Positions 53,468 to 64,000 of a stretch of 64,000 nt of DNA are shown piece after piece (the stretch's first letter is position 1; each line of letters opens with the position of its first letter). Position numbers and translations under genes: made by a program. Under the pieces are notes generated by a model. It was not told the origin of the DNA, ran no database searches, and saw only the letters and a list, made by a program, of their open reading frames with translations. The stretch lies in contig JBAMDO010000123.1 of assembly GCA_037074765.1 (NCBI GenBank), positions 62,001 to 126,000 on the forward strand. Reading direction: 5' to 3'. This stretch comes from Mansonella perstans (lineage: Eukaryota; Nematoda; Chromadorea; Rhabditida; Onchocercidae).

Positions 53468-54289
53468 TCAATGGCTATTTGTGGCTAACATATAAAACAA
53501 TCAAAGCAAAATAAAGCACTCTTTCTTAGCTCTTTCTTTTTACAACAACAACATATATCTTTCTATTCGCTTAGACCAATCGTTTGTCGACACAAATTCA
53601 ATACTATCGAATTTCTTTCTATTTACCTAACACACTATTCTTTCTTTCTCTTTCCCTATTTCAATTCCTTATACTATTTTTCTTCACTTTGCTTCTTTTC
53701 CTTTTTGTTTTTTTTTTTTTTCGATAAATTTTTTAAAGAAATTTCAAAAATTGATAATAGTTCTCGTAAATTGCATTGAAGATCTATCTAGCACAAAGAT
53801 ATAGATGTTTCGTTAACTCGTAAAATTGCAATGATCTAAATGGAGGTTAATCTGTAAGTTGGAATGATCTGTTAGATGGAGTGATCTATTTTCAGTAATC
53901 CAATTCATAGATGTTTGTGAACAATAAAATTCTTGAAATGTTCAATTACAACTTCTCTTCTTTCTTAAAGCTTTATGCTATACTGCAATATTGTTGATGT
54001 CTGTATTGTTAGCAAAATTTTCAGGATGTATTTTTATGATCTAATAAATAAGCGTTCCTCAAATAAAACATAAATTTGAAACAATAAACGAATAATAATA
54101 GGTTAACCGGATTTTATATCTGGTTAACCTATAATTAGGATTTATAAATTGGACACAAAACCGTTTTTTTTTTTTTTTATGAAAGACAAAAAGCACATTA
54201 TGATAATAGTTTTTCATCAACAGGGTACTTATTTCCAACAAATTATTGGCTGCTAACTATCTGATGAGAAACGGTATAAGCTTCCGTTT

Positions 54290-54320
<31 letters not shown>

Positions 54321-55814
54321 AAAGCAAAACCACATGCTCTGATTAGTTATCATTTTGAGATCACTCATTACACAAATGTTTTCGTTATCTTGTTGAAATC
54401 CTGTTGCTCCGAAAACAAATATTGTGCTCTCAACATTTTTATCCTAATTCCCATTTCATTTTTTATGCTTTTTACATTTCCCTTAAAATGAAAACTAATT
54501 TTAGGAGTAATTGACAACTAATGTATACTGATTGTTTTTGACATCTTTCATAGCTTAACTTTTCAGGAACATTAGCATCCTAATGCTTAAATACCTTTTC
54601 CAGTTGTTTGCAATATTATCTTCAAATATCAGTTAGTTGAAATTATGGCTATTTGTTATGGATAATTATCAATGTTATGTTTAGTGAATTTTTGCCTGGT
54701 CCTCTCATAGCTCGATTCAAAAAACTATCCTTACTAATAAAAATTTCAAATTTTTTCTCTGAGGAAATGAAAATTTAATCAAATATTTTATGACATAAAT
54801 CGTGTTGCTGCTATAGGATAGAATGAGGTAAATTATTTGGACGAATTAGATAAGCAAAAACTTCGTTATAAGCTCGAAAATTTTTTTTATATGGAAATTT
54901 CGTTCCAATTCAGAATCCGATTCAGAATGTATGTACAATCTTTTTCAAGATAATTTATTGCTATTCAATGCTTAAACATTTCTTTCAATTGGCCATTCAA
55001 TTGATCACTTTTATAAAGGTGACATGATGCGTTGAATTTTAAATACTTCTCATGAAATTCAGATTATTTCAAATTGGCTATAATTTCATTTTTTTTCCCC
55101 TCCCTAAATATTCTTACTATGTGACATAAATAGTATCAAAGTTTAGTTTATTAATGACATCTGATTCTAGGCTATCATTGTTGTTGTACAGTTTGTTGTA
55201 GCGCCCCTTATCTAGATATTCTTAACCCTGACTTTTCAATATATTTATATCATCCATCATCTATCATACAAGCAATATAACCTCGATTGAATTGATTAAT
55301 TTGATGTGAGACAAAACTTAAATTAGCCTAATTCCATTCTTGTATTTTCGTTTCATATTTTGGGTAGTCTTTGTTAATTCAGGTAATTAAGCCTTGGTAA
55401 TTAAGCACACAAATAAACAATTAATGATTATGTTATTACAATGCAGAGAAGCAGTAGATTTCCAGAATAAATATAAGCCCAATTCTAACTTTTAGCAATA
55501 ATTTATGTATCAATGATCTAGAATACTGGTGGAAACTTCCTTCACTATCTCGACGAAAAGCCGAAACAAACTAGGCACCACCTCAGCTTCACCATCCTTT
55601 TAACTGCAGCACAGCACGAAATTCGTCTTTTGTAAGGCGTCCATGCGTATTTCACGGACACTTTTAAAAGTGCGCGTATTTCACGGATAATTTTTCAATT
55701 TGTTAAATTCTCTTCTAACATTTAGTTGCTCACTTTCACCAGTTAATTAATTTGTTGATTATCGTCATAGTAAGTTAGCAGTAATTGAGTTCTTTAAAGC
55801 TCATTATTTTTCAG
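53468..55814. promoter_or_regulatory. Divergent intergenic region between ric-3 and CDP-DAG synthase
   Basis: 2.3 kb of AT-rich sequence with poly-T runs (near 54165 and 54290-54319). No exon supported; upstream control of both neighbours should lie here. The GC-richer patch around 55590-55680, with a repeated TGCGTATTTCACGGA motif (near 55647 and 55676), is adjacent to the synthase start. Confidence 0.4.
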
Positions 55815-58800
55815 ATGGACAGTACGCAGGAGGAATCCGTACGTCGACGAAGAATGGGATCAGAAGATGGTAGAAATCATTCTGGTTGTGGCGATGCATC
55901 ATTGTTTGTTCAGCAGAGAACGGATGTACGGGCAGTATCGGATGAAAGTGATGCAGATGTTCTCATTGATGGCGAAAGGTAACAGATGTGTAGCCGTATA
56001 TGACGACTTTACTTTCAAATACTACGTGCTATGTTTGAAATCTTTATTTAGAAATCTTCGCTGTGCAGACAATCGCTATCAGTACTACGCCAATATTTAC
56101 TACTTACAGTGCGTAGTTCTCCTGAAAGAAGTTCGTGATGTCAGCCGTATTATTCCTTTAGTAATTTCAAGAATTATTTGTTTGTTGAAAATCTCAATTT
56201 TAATTCATCTATTTGCAGCATTAAAACTACAGAAACGTAAGTTTTTTTTTTGTCAAGTTGATGCGGTGTTGACGTTGTGCTTCATTAACTGATTTGTTGT
56301 GCTTTGTGAAGTTGCATTTGCTTCATTTGAATTTAAAAAAAAAAATGCAATCCTTTATAGAATATCACAGCTGACGAAAGATTTGCCGCAAGGTTCCGAT
56401 CATTTGGGGAAATTTATTGATCCTGTTCTTTCACCTTTACCACCAAGGTATATTTTTTAATAGGTTAGCTAACTTTCAGATTGTTTTATTTTTCCACAAA
56501 AAGGTAAGGCTATCCGTTTTGCAATCGTAGTAACTTTGAAGGTTGTCATGTAAGACTTTGTTTGATTACAGCTTTGCCCACCATTGGGAAGTTTATTTGC
56601 TGAATGACCAAGTAATTGAAGGAAATGTAATGTTTTACTGTCTACTTTCAGATGGCGAAACTGGATTGTGCGCGGCTTTTTTTCAATCATTATGGTTTCA
56701 TTGTTCTCTGTAATCATCAAAATGGGAGCTACATGGCTTATGGCTTTGGTGAGATTTACTTTTAACAAACTTTAAAAAATGCATTAATTTTTTTTTTTTT
56801 TAAAAGGTGCTTTTTTGGAAACTTATTGGATTATGATTTAGGTATTTGTCATACAATTTTGGTGCTTTCATGAAATCATTACCATTGGTTTGGCAGTTTA
56901 TCGTCTCTATTCATTACCATGGTTTCGCGCACTTTCGTGGTATTTTTTGCTATCATCGAACTACTTTTTCTTTGGTGAAAGCTTAATCGACTACTGGGGT
57001 ATTTTACTGAGAAAAGACGTACGTATTTTTAAATTTTTTCTTTCCTAGCAGAAATTTTCCAGGAAAATCTTCCACAACTTTTCAGATTTATTCTTTACAA
57101 GACTTTGCTTTTTAATTTCATTCCGTTGCTTTCATTGTCAGGGCTGAATTTGTGACTTGAATTCTACTAATTTTAGTTACACATTCTTTATCGTTCAAAT
57201 CTCTGTCTCGGTTGTAAATAAATCATTATCAATGTACTCCGTGGAAACACGCGTAGTTTCTTGTCCGTGCTGGTTTTTTTTTTCTACCCTTAACTCCGGA
57301 AATTATCTTTTCTTCAATGTTTGCTGCAGTATACTCAATTTTCAGCAATTTTTACATTTCTTGGTTGCACATCATCGTCTGATCAGCTTCGCCCTATACT
57401 GCATAGGTTTTGTATGGTTTGTATTATCACTGCGAAAAGGTTACTATTTGCGGCAGTTTTCGCTAGTAAGTTTTAATCATATTGTTCTTAAATGGTAGGA
57501 GGAGGTTCGAGAATTTAAACTGTTGAAAATCAAGGCAAAGCTGATGATTACATGGAGACTTCAGTCGGGCATTTTGAATACTGTTATGGGTAGATGGAAA
57601 AGATCAGGTGATCCGAATCGCCACGTCGAACTATAGTGAAATAAGTGAAGCCTTTTATGGGTGACATCCTAAGCTTTCCTTGCACGGCAGTGCTCGACAT
57701 GCAATTACTTCCATTTCTCTAATTGATTGATTTTAATTTTCTTTCCAACTTTTTCTAAATTAGCGAAGTTGCTTGATTTTCCTTCAAACCTATGAATTGT
57801 CCGAGTTATTCCGGATTAAGTGATTTTGTATTACTCGAGAGGTCTTTTTAGTTCGCTTGGTCGCATGTGACACTGTTATTGATTGTTTCACAATCGTTCC
57901 TTATCATCCAGAATATTTTTCAAGGACTTATATGGTTGGTTTTTCGTTTTGTAGTTTTGTAGATTATTGTTTTTTGCATTTATAGACTCAGTTATAGTTT
58001 AAGAAATGCTCATGAAACCATTTCAGGTTTCTCGTTCCGGTTTCGATGGTAATTTGCTGTGATGTTATGTCTTACGTTTTCGGTTTCTTCTTTGGAAAGA
58101 CACCTCTAATAAAGTTGTCTCCGAAAAAAACATGGGAGGGCTTCATTGGCGGTGGTATCAGCACTGTTATATTCGGCTTAATTGTAAGTGACATAAAACG
58201 GCGTAAGACTGATGGAGAGTTTTGAGGTTATTCCTCAGACCGTTAGTGAAATCGTTTAGTGTAGTTCATCTCCCAATGTTAGTGTGACTGCAAACCGGAT
58301 AATTCTGGTCAGGTTTCGTCATTTATTTTTTAATATTGGGAGATATACGAACCACTCAAATGATATGATATTCTGTCAGTGTTATTGCTTCAAATCAAAA
58401 TTAGTCTTATTTTGAATTTTTTGATTTATATTTGGAAAATTATCAGTAGCAGAAAAAAAACAAAACAACTATTAGAACCCTATTTATACACATTTACTAT
58501 ATTTCAGCTTTCATATTTTCTTCTTCATCATCCGTTTTTTGTTTGTCCATTGGAAGATTATACAGTGGAAAATTACAATTGTACCGTTCCACCGTCATTT
58601 GTTTTAAGGTTTGCTGTAGGCTTTGAATAGCACAAATTATATTCATACATTCATTACTTTGGATAGTATAAATAATCATTTGAAATATTTTTTTTTAGGG
58701 AATTCAATATCGGACGACCACTTTCCATCATCTTACGATTGATGCAAAAACCTCCAACACTTCAAGTCTATCCTTTTTTACTTCATGCAGTTGTAATGGG

Positions 58801-59359
58801 CCTATTTGCTTCCATATTAGGTCCATTTGGTGGATTCTTCGCTAGTGGATTCAAGCGTGCTTTCAAAATTAAGGCATTTCTTTTTAAAAATTCTAGATAT
58901 ATTTAATTTTGTTATTTTATGTTATATATATTTTATGATAAAGTTAATGTTCTGCAGGATTTTGGCGATGTCATTCCTGGACATGGTGGTTTGATGGATC
59001 GCTTTGACTGTCAACTTCTTATGGGAACGTTTGTGAATGTTTATATCCACACCTTTATCAAGTTAGTTTTCTTATAAGTTAAATTATTTTTTATCCATTA
59101 AAAAAGTTGGAAGAAAGCTTGTGTAAATTCTTGCAATGTGTTTGGTTAATTTTCCTCTATGATTTTAGAAGAAAGTAAGATTTTCAAGTTTTGTTAATGA
59201 AGGTGCCGTGCTGGTTATGTTTTTTTTTTTTTTCTTTTCAGAGTCCCCAATCCGTCAAAGCTTTTGCAACAAATTTTTTGGCTGCCAGTGGATGAACAAC
59301 TTTATATATTTCAGTCTTTGCGTGAACATCTACTTTATGAAGGATTGCTTGATGCCTGA
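55815..59359 (+). CDS. cdgs-1: CDP-diacylglycerol synthase (phosphatidate cytidylyltransferase)
   Basis: Makes CDP-diacylglycerol from phosphatidic acid and CTP in the ER membrane, the precursor of phosphatidylinositol and related lipids. Twelve exons join in phase: 55815-55978, 56219-56236 (18-nt microexon), 56361-56447, 56652-56748, 56842-57018, 57346-57465, 57852-57934, 58027-58183, 58508-58608, 58699-58873, 58958-59061 and 59242-59359; 1401 nt, 466 aa (human CDS1 461). An acidic/Arg N-terminus ([10 protein letters not shown]) precedes several membrane spans ([31 protein letters not shown]), then [13 protein letters not shown] and the exact family signature [21 protein letters not shown] followed by LMDRFD. 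The junction inside that signature (58873/58958) requires a GC donor. The ATG sits directly after TTTTTCAG at 55814, suggesting trans-splicing or an upstream noncoding exon. Confidence 0.95.
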
Positions 59360-62300
59360 TTTGAGGTCCATATTAAAAATGGATTTGTTCTTTTTTTTAT
59401 ATCGTGTATGTTGGAAAATGAAATGCCAATAATATTGCAGTATGACAGGAAATTTGTGATTCAGATGCAAATAGTTTTGGAACATTTTCGAAGTATGTTT
59501 TTCTTTGACATCTCAAATATTGGAAATGACTTTGAATGATAATATCGGACGATCCGTAAAGCAGGAGTACTTTTTAAAAACTTGTATTATCAGAACAATT
59601 ACTCAATTGTTATTTTATGTTTGCTTATTTGTGGCTCTGTATTCTATTTGTATTTTGCATATGTTAAGGAGCAATGCAATAATATGTAATGTATTGTTGA
59701 ATAGATGTATCGCCTGACGATAAGTTAATATTAGTATTTTGTCGCACTTTTTTTCTCTGCAGATAACTGTTATTGCCATATCGTTCGTTCTAAAATACTA
59801 CTTTTTCGGAAACTTTTCGAAAGGTTAGATCTAAGTCATTTCTATCTTATTGCAAAAGGTACTATGGGCCTGTCAACTTCCTCGAATTGCATTTGAACGG
59901 TCATCGAATAAATGATATTGGCAGTCCTTTTCATTTTTCGCTGTATTAAAAAAGAGATTAGCAAGGGAAATGTATATATATATATATAAATATCATTCTG
60001 ATATAAATTTATCATTCAGATATAGTTATATGTCTTCGTTGTGCTTTGTTACGTTTTGTTGGTGATCGAATAAAAATAACTCATTTTTAATTGTTTTTTC
60101 CAATTTTTATTTAATTGGATTAATATGGCTTACACTCGTATTGTGTAGTTTTATATAATTAAAGTTTTGTTGATATTTAAAAGTGTTTGTTTATTGTCAC
60201 TTCAATTAACATGGGTTCCCATATATTGTTGTTGTTTTTGGTAGTGTAAACTTGACGATGTCCCAATAATTTTCAGAAGTCAAATAATTGAGTGGGAAAC
60301 TATTTTCATGCAAAGAAAGTTTTTTTTTCTGGAACAAAAAGTTTTCTTTTGGGATCCGTTTGAGTTGTATTAATTTGGTACCAATTCACTTCATGTTTAA
60401 GTCTTCTGGTCTCATGATACATAGCATTTGCTTGTTTATTTTTAATATCCTTACAATATCTTTTCGTGTCATATTTTGTCGGTAATAAATTTAATGAATT
60501 TTTAATTTTTATGCGTTTACAAAATGGATTAATACAAAGTTTTCAATGGTAACAAATTAAAAGGCTAACAACGGATTGAAGCATGTAAAGATTTATTCTT
60601 TTTGTAATGTTGCGCTATTTTAGTCATGAAAAAGATGAACTTAGACGAAATAAAATAAAATGAAGTAGATAGAAATTGACTGATTTGATTCAAGTTGTTT
60701 TCCCTAAAGTAAGATCAAAACAGTGCTCTTAAGTCACCTATTACATTATATTTGTGTATATTTTTAGATCTTGTCTATGTGATATTGTGTTGTTAATCAA
60801 TCTAATTCTATGGTTGGAATTTTTTTTTTTTTTTAGAATAATTTTTGTCATTTCTATTGATACAATGAATTTGTTAAAACATATTATTAAGTTTGTTTAA
60901 AATCCCGCATATCATAATTTCAACTCTTCATTGAAGATTTGAATTAATCATAATATCGATAATACAATATTTTTAGTTCGACTAACAAGTTATAGGTGTT
61001 TACAATATATAATAATGTTTTCAATATATTAAAAGACACATAGGTTGTACTTCTTAAATATATTACTAGAAGGTGATGTGTTGACATAAGGATTGCATGT
61101 TTACTTTTACTGCTGTTATATCTCCAATGACCAAGTGTTTTCTTATTTATGAAATGAAATTTATGTTGTTAACCGTGTTTTTTTCTTTTTTTCTAAATTA
61201 TATTTTAATAGGCTAATTTTTTGGCAATTATTGCTTTTGATAAAATATATTTTTTTGTTCTTTTCCCATAAAATAACATTTTCAGGTTTTATTTTTCACC
61301 TAATTCAATGTTATTTTTTTTAACAGTATGCACGTCATCTTCTCTAAGAAGAAAATTTATCTTTTATTTCATTTTCTTTAAAAATTTTACTTTGAATAAC
61401 ACTCACCAAAATGAATCGTCTTAATCGTGTATCGTTAAGAGCAGTGCTCTCTCTTTCTCTCTCTCTCTCTCGCTCTATTTACCTCCCTTTCTTTCTATTT
61501 TTTTCTCTTTCTCCCTCAATTTTGAAGTGGATACAATCAATAATATATTGAATGAAAAGATTTTCAATACATAAAAGGTAAATAATACAATTAACAAAAT
61601 TATGAATAATAATGTAAATTTAAATTAACAAAATTCTTAAAAAAATTTCACACTTTAATTTAGCATATTGCAAGAAGGCAGTATGGAACATTTTTCTTTT
61701 TTTTCAATTATTTTACTATGAATTTTTTAATTTCTAATCATTATAAGTTTTTTATTCCTATATTGTTATCAATCGTTTGATTGATTTTTTTTAAATTTTG
61801 ATTTGCTTTTTTTTTAGAATCTTTTTTCAAATCAAATTTATCGTTTATGTTGCAAAATTAGTCTGATAATTAATTGATTAGCATTTCTTCATGTGTGATT
61901 TATTTCAACAATTTGAGAGCGAGCGTAACTTTTGGTACAAAGAATAAAGTCCAAAGGCAAAAGAATTACAGAATTTGTATCTTTCTGTAAAAAAATTTTC
62001 TGTTTTCTGCTTTTTTCCTTTTTTTTTTTCAATGGTTTCCGCAAATTATGTAAATTATGTAAAGATTGTTAAGTTGTTTGGAAACAGCTCATGAGTTATG
62101 TTTAAATAGCTCATGAGTTATATTTCTTTGATGAAATGTTCCAATTCTTCTGTTTAATTATGATTACTTTAACGATTAATCGTAATTAATTGTACTGTTT
62201 GAAAAACATTTCAATTTTCGAAATTACAATTATTATGATTTTTTATCTGCAAAGGAAATTTAAGAATTTTTGGGATGAAGAATGAATTAAACATATATGT

Positions 62301-62592
62301 CAATTTACAACGAATGATTGAAATTTTTAAATGAGAAATATTTCTAAACTAAGGTTCAATTTTATCGAATTATAAATTTACAATTAATTATAACTGTATG
62401 ACAGCTGTCTGATCGTAGATTATCATCACTTCTTGTCGACGATAATTGCAAAAGATTGAACCTGTATTACTATGTTTACAAGCAATGGATTTCTATCAAA
62501 ATTTTATGATTATTTCGGATTATAATTGTAATAAAATTTGAATTTAGAATTATAAAATTTTATTCTTTAGATTTTTCATCGAAGAACACACT
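59360..62592. other. Intergenic AT-rich sequence
   Basis: 3.2 kb without a supported exon. An AATAAA at 59907-59912 and another near 60069 are candidate polyadenylation signals for the upstream synthase. Contains a TATA dinucleotide run near 59972, a (CT)n run at 61447-61476 and a short duplication of AGCTCATGAGTTAT (62087 and 62109). Confidence 0.5.
61447..61476. repeat. CT dinucleotide microsatellite
   Basis: Interrupted ctctctctttctctctctctctct run. Confidence 0.9.
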
Positions 62593-64000
62593 ATGTCAAA
62601 ATCAGACAGTCCAAATTATGAGATTTTGAGAAATTTTGTTGCTGGTGGTGTCGGTGGTACATTCTGTGTTGTTATGGGGCATCCTTTTGATACGGTGAAG
62701 GTACGATTACAAACAGTACCAAAACAGTTACCGGGTACTCGGCCACTGTATACAGGAGCATTCGACTGTACCAAGCAAATCATCTTCAGAGAAGGATTTT
62801 CCGCTCTATATAAGGTTTATTCTGATTTAAATACAAAGTGAATTTATTATTGGATTTATTAATTACAAATAAAATTGCCATTATCGATTCACTTTGTTGT
62901 TATATCTTAATAAGATTTATGCGAGTCAAATTTTTTCAGTTTTTACAGATTTTCGATTTCCGATTATTGCTATCGCACTTTGCCAATTATGTTTTAGGGT
63001 ATGAGTGCTCCTATTATTGGAGTTACACCTTTATTTGCTATTTATTTTGGCAGTTGTTCGTTTGGTAAATGGTTGCAACAAGCATCCCCAAACCAAGAGA
63101 TGACATACGTCCAAAATCTCTTGTCGGGTGGACTTGCTGGCGTTTTTACAACTGTGATCATGGTACCTGGTGAACGTGTTAAATGTTTATTACAGGTTGT
63201 GTTTTTTTGCGTGGTAGTGCAATTTGTGACTAAGAATAAGCTTCCTTCAGATTTTATTTTTAATAACGCTTTAATAAAGTTTCGTAGTTTCAATGAAAAT
63301 TCCAGTTTTTTCAATATAAGATTTTTAGCACACTTTTTGTGACCATTCTAATTGATTTCAGGTCCAACATGCGGGATCCTCAAATCCATCTTCCGAACAT
63401 TACACTGGACCAGTTGATGTTTTCCAGAAATTATACAAACAAGGTGGCATAAGAAGTATTTACAGGGGTTTAATGGCAACAATGCTTAGAGGTCAGAGTT
63501 GGAGTTTTCATATTGATAAAATAGCCCGCTTTTTACATTGGAATTAATAATTCATCCCCTCTCGTCTTCCTGCCTTTTTAAAAATAATGTTGTTAGATTT
63601 CTTATTCCTGTGATACACTGTAGCAATGAATGGTTTCTATTTCTTTTCATGTACTTATAAGTGGTTGTTTTTGCAGATATTCCAGCTAGTGGTGTTTACT
63701 TAGCTACGTATGAATATCTCAAAAAGCTATTTGCGAGAGACAATACAACCAAAAGTTTGAGTCCACTGTCTACATTAATGGCGGGAGGTTTAGCAGGTGT
63801 TGCCAATTGGTCTGTATGTATTCCACCTGATGTATTGAAGTCGCGTTTACAAACAGCACCAGAGGGGAAATATCCAGGAGGTATCACGATTTCTTATTTC
63901 TTCTTGAATATAAAACTGAAGGTTGACACGTACATTTTTCTGCTTTTTTCCTTGAAAGATGACTGTAGGATTTGTACGACTTCTCTTGTTTTAAAATTTT
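62593..64000 (+). CDS. dif-1: Mitochondrial carnitine/acylcarnitine carrier, DIF-1 / SLC25A20 type (3' partial)
   Basis: Exchanges acylcarnitine for carnitine across the inner mitochondrial membrane, feeding fatty-acid oxidation; C. elegans dif-1 is needed for embryonic tissue differentiation. Exons 62593-62814, 62998-63195, 63362-63491 and 63677-63880 join in phase; the next exon lies beyond the window. All three tripartite carrier signatures are visible: [20 protein letters not shown] and [10 protein letters not shown]. Other family landmarks are [43 protein letters not shown] and [18 protein letters not shown]. The start ATG follows a TTCTTTAG acceptor by 22 nt. About 252 residues are seen of roughly 300 expected. 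Other SLC25 members share the signatures; the G-x-R/ER second signature (PGERVK) and IPASG motif favour the carnitine carrier. Confidence 0.94.

Noticed and set aside
54246..54491. Plus-strand 81-codon frame
   Set aside because: Length comes from a poly-T tract read as poly-phenylalanine.

Overview
This window is nuclear DNA from a nematode, most likely an AT-rich parasitic (filarial/spirurid-type) species. The evidence is many phase-consistent GT-AG introns with the short TTTCAG-type acceptors typical of nematodes, acceptor sites lying directly at start codons (as expected for spliced-leader trans-splicing), nematode-specific DB modules, and closest recognisable family members that are nematode/metazoan genes. 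Species and clade are inference; nothing here is diagnostic to species level. I saw no tRNA, rRNA, CRISPR array or intact transposon.

Layout. (1) 1-2553, minus: PET-LIM protein of the testin family, running off the left edge. (2) 2554-13391: gene-poor, with a 73-bp tandem array, CATA-type microsatellites, and a same-strand run of short coding-like islands in shifting frames (about 5.5-8.9 kb) that I read as an unrecognised decayed gene. (3) 13392-16913, minus: ariadne-2/TRIAD1-type RBR E3 ubiquitin ligase, 10 exons, 476 aa. (4) 17749-18024, minus: orphan 91-aa ORF. (5) 18171-18691 and 18772-22561, minus: a 95-aa orphan gene 80 bp behind a 670-aa RRM-like nuclear protein, a possible two-gene operon. 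(6) 23886-26190, plus: MYST acetyltransferase of the MOF/KAT8 type, 408 aa. (7) 26191-37045: an 11-kb AT-rich gene desert with poly-T tracts and simple repeats. (8) 37046-48745, plus: a 26-exon, 1478-aa transmembrane receptor-like protein built of Ig, DB and fibronectin III modules. (9) 50105-53467, minus: RIC-3, the nicotinic acetylcholine receptor chaperone, 290 aa. (10) 55815-59359, plus: CDP-diacylglycerol synthase, 466 aa, with one GC-AG intron and a candidate alternative terminal exon. (11) 62593 to the right edge, plus: mitochondrial carnitine/acylcarnitine carrier of the DIF-1/SLC25A20 type, partial.

The genes are a mix of unrelated housekeeping and neuronal/cell-surface functions: actin/adhesion LIM protein, ubiquitin ligase, nuclear RNA-binding and chromatin acetylation factors, receptor assembly chaperone, phospholipid synthesis and mitochondrial transport. 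I see no pathway linking them. The RRM gene and the MYST gene are divergent and share about 1.3 kb upstream sequence; RIC-3 and CDP-DAG synthase are divergent over 2.3 kb; the Ig/DB/Fn3 gene and RIC-3 converge. Exon boundaries were worked out by hand from splice consensus, reading-frame phase and family similarity; in the complete multi-exon genes the summed exon length is a whole number of codons, which is good internal support.

No new multi-gene system is evident. The items most worth a second look are the decayed/unknown coding tract at 7-8.9 kb, the furin-like site and NPGY tail of the DB receptor, the alternative terminal exon and GC-AG intron in CDP-DAG synthase, and the tightly spaced orphan gene behind the RRM gene.
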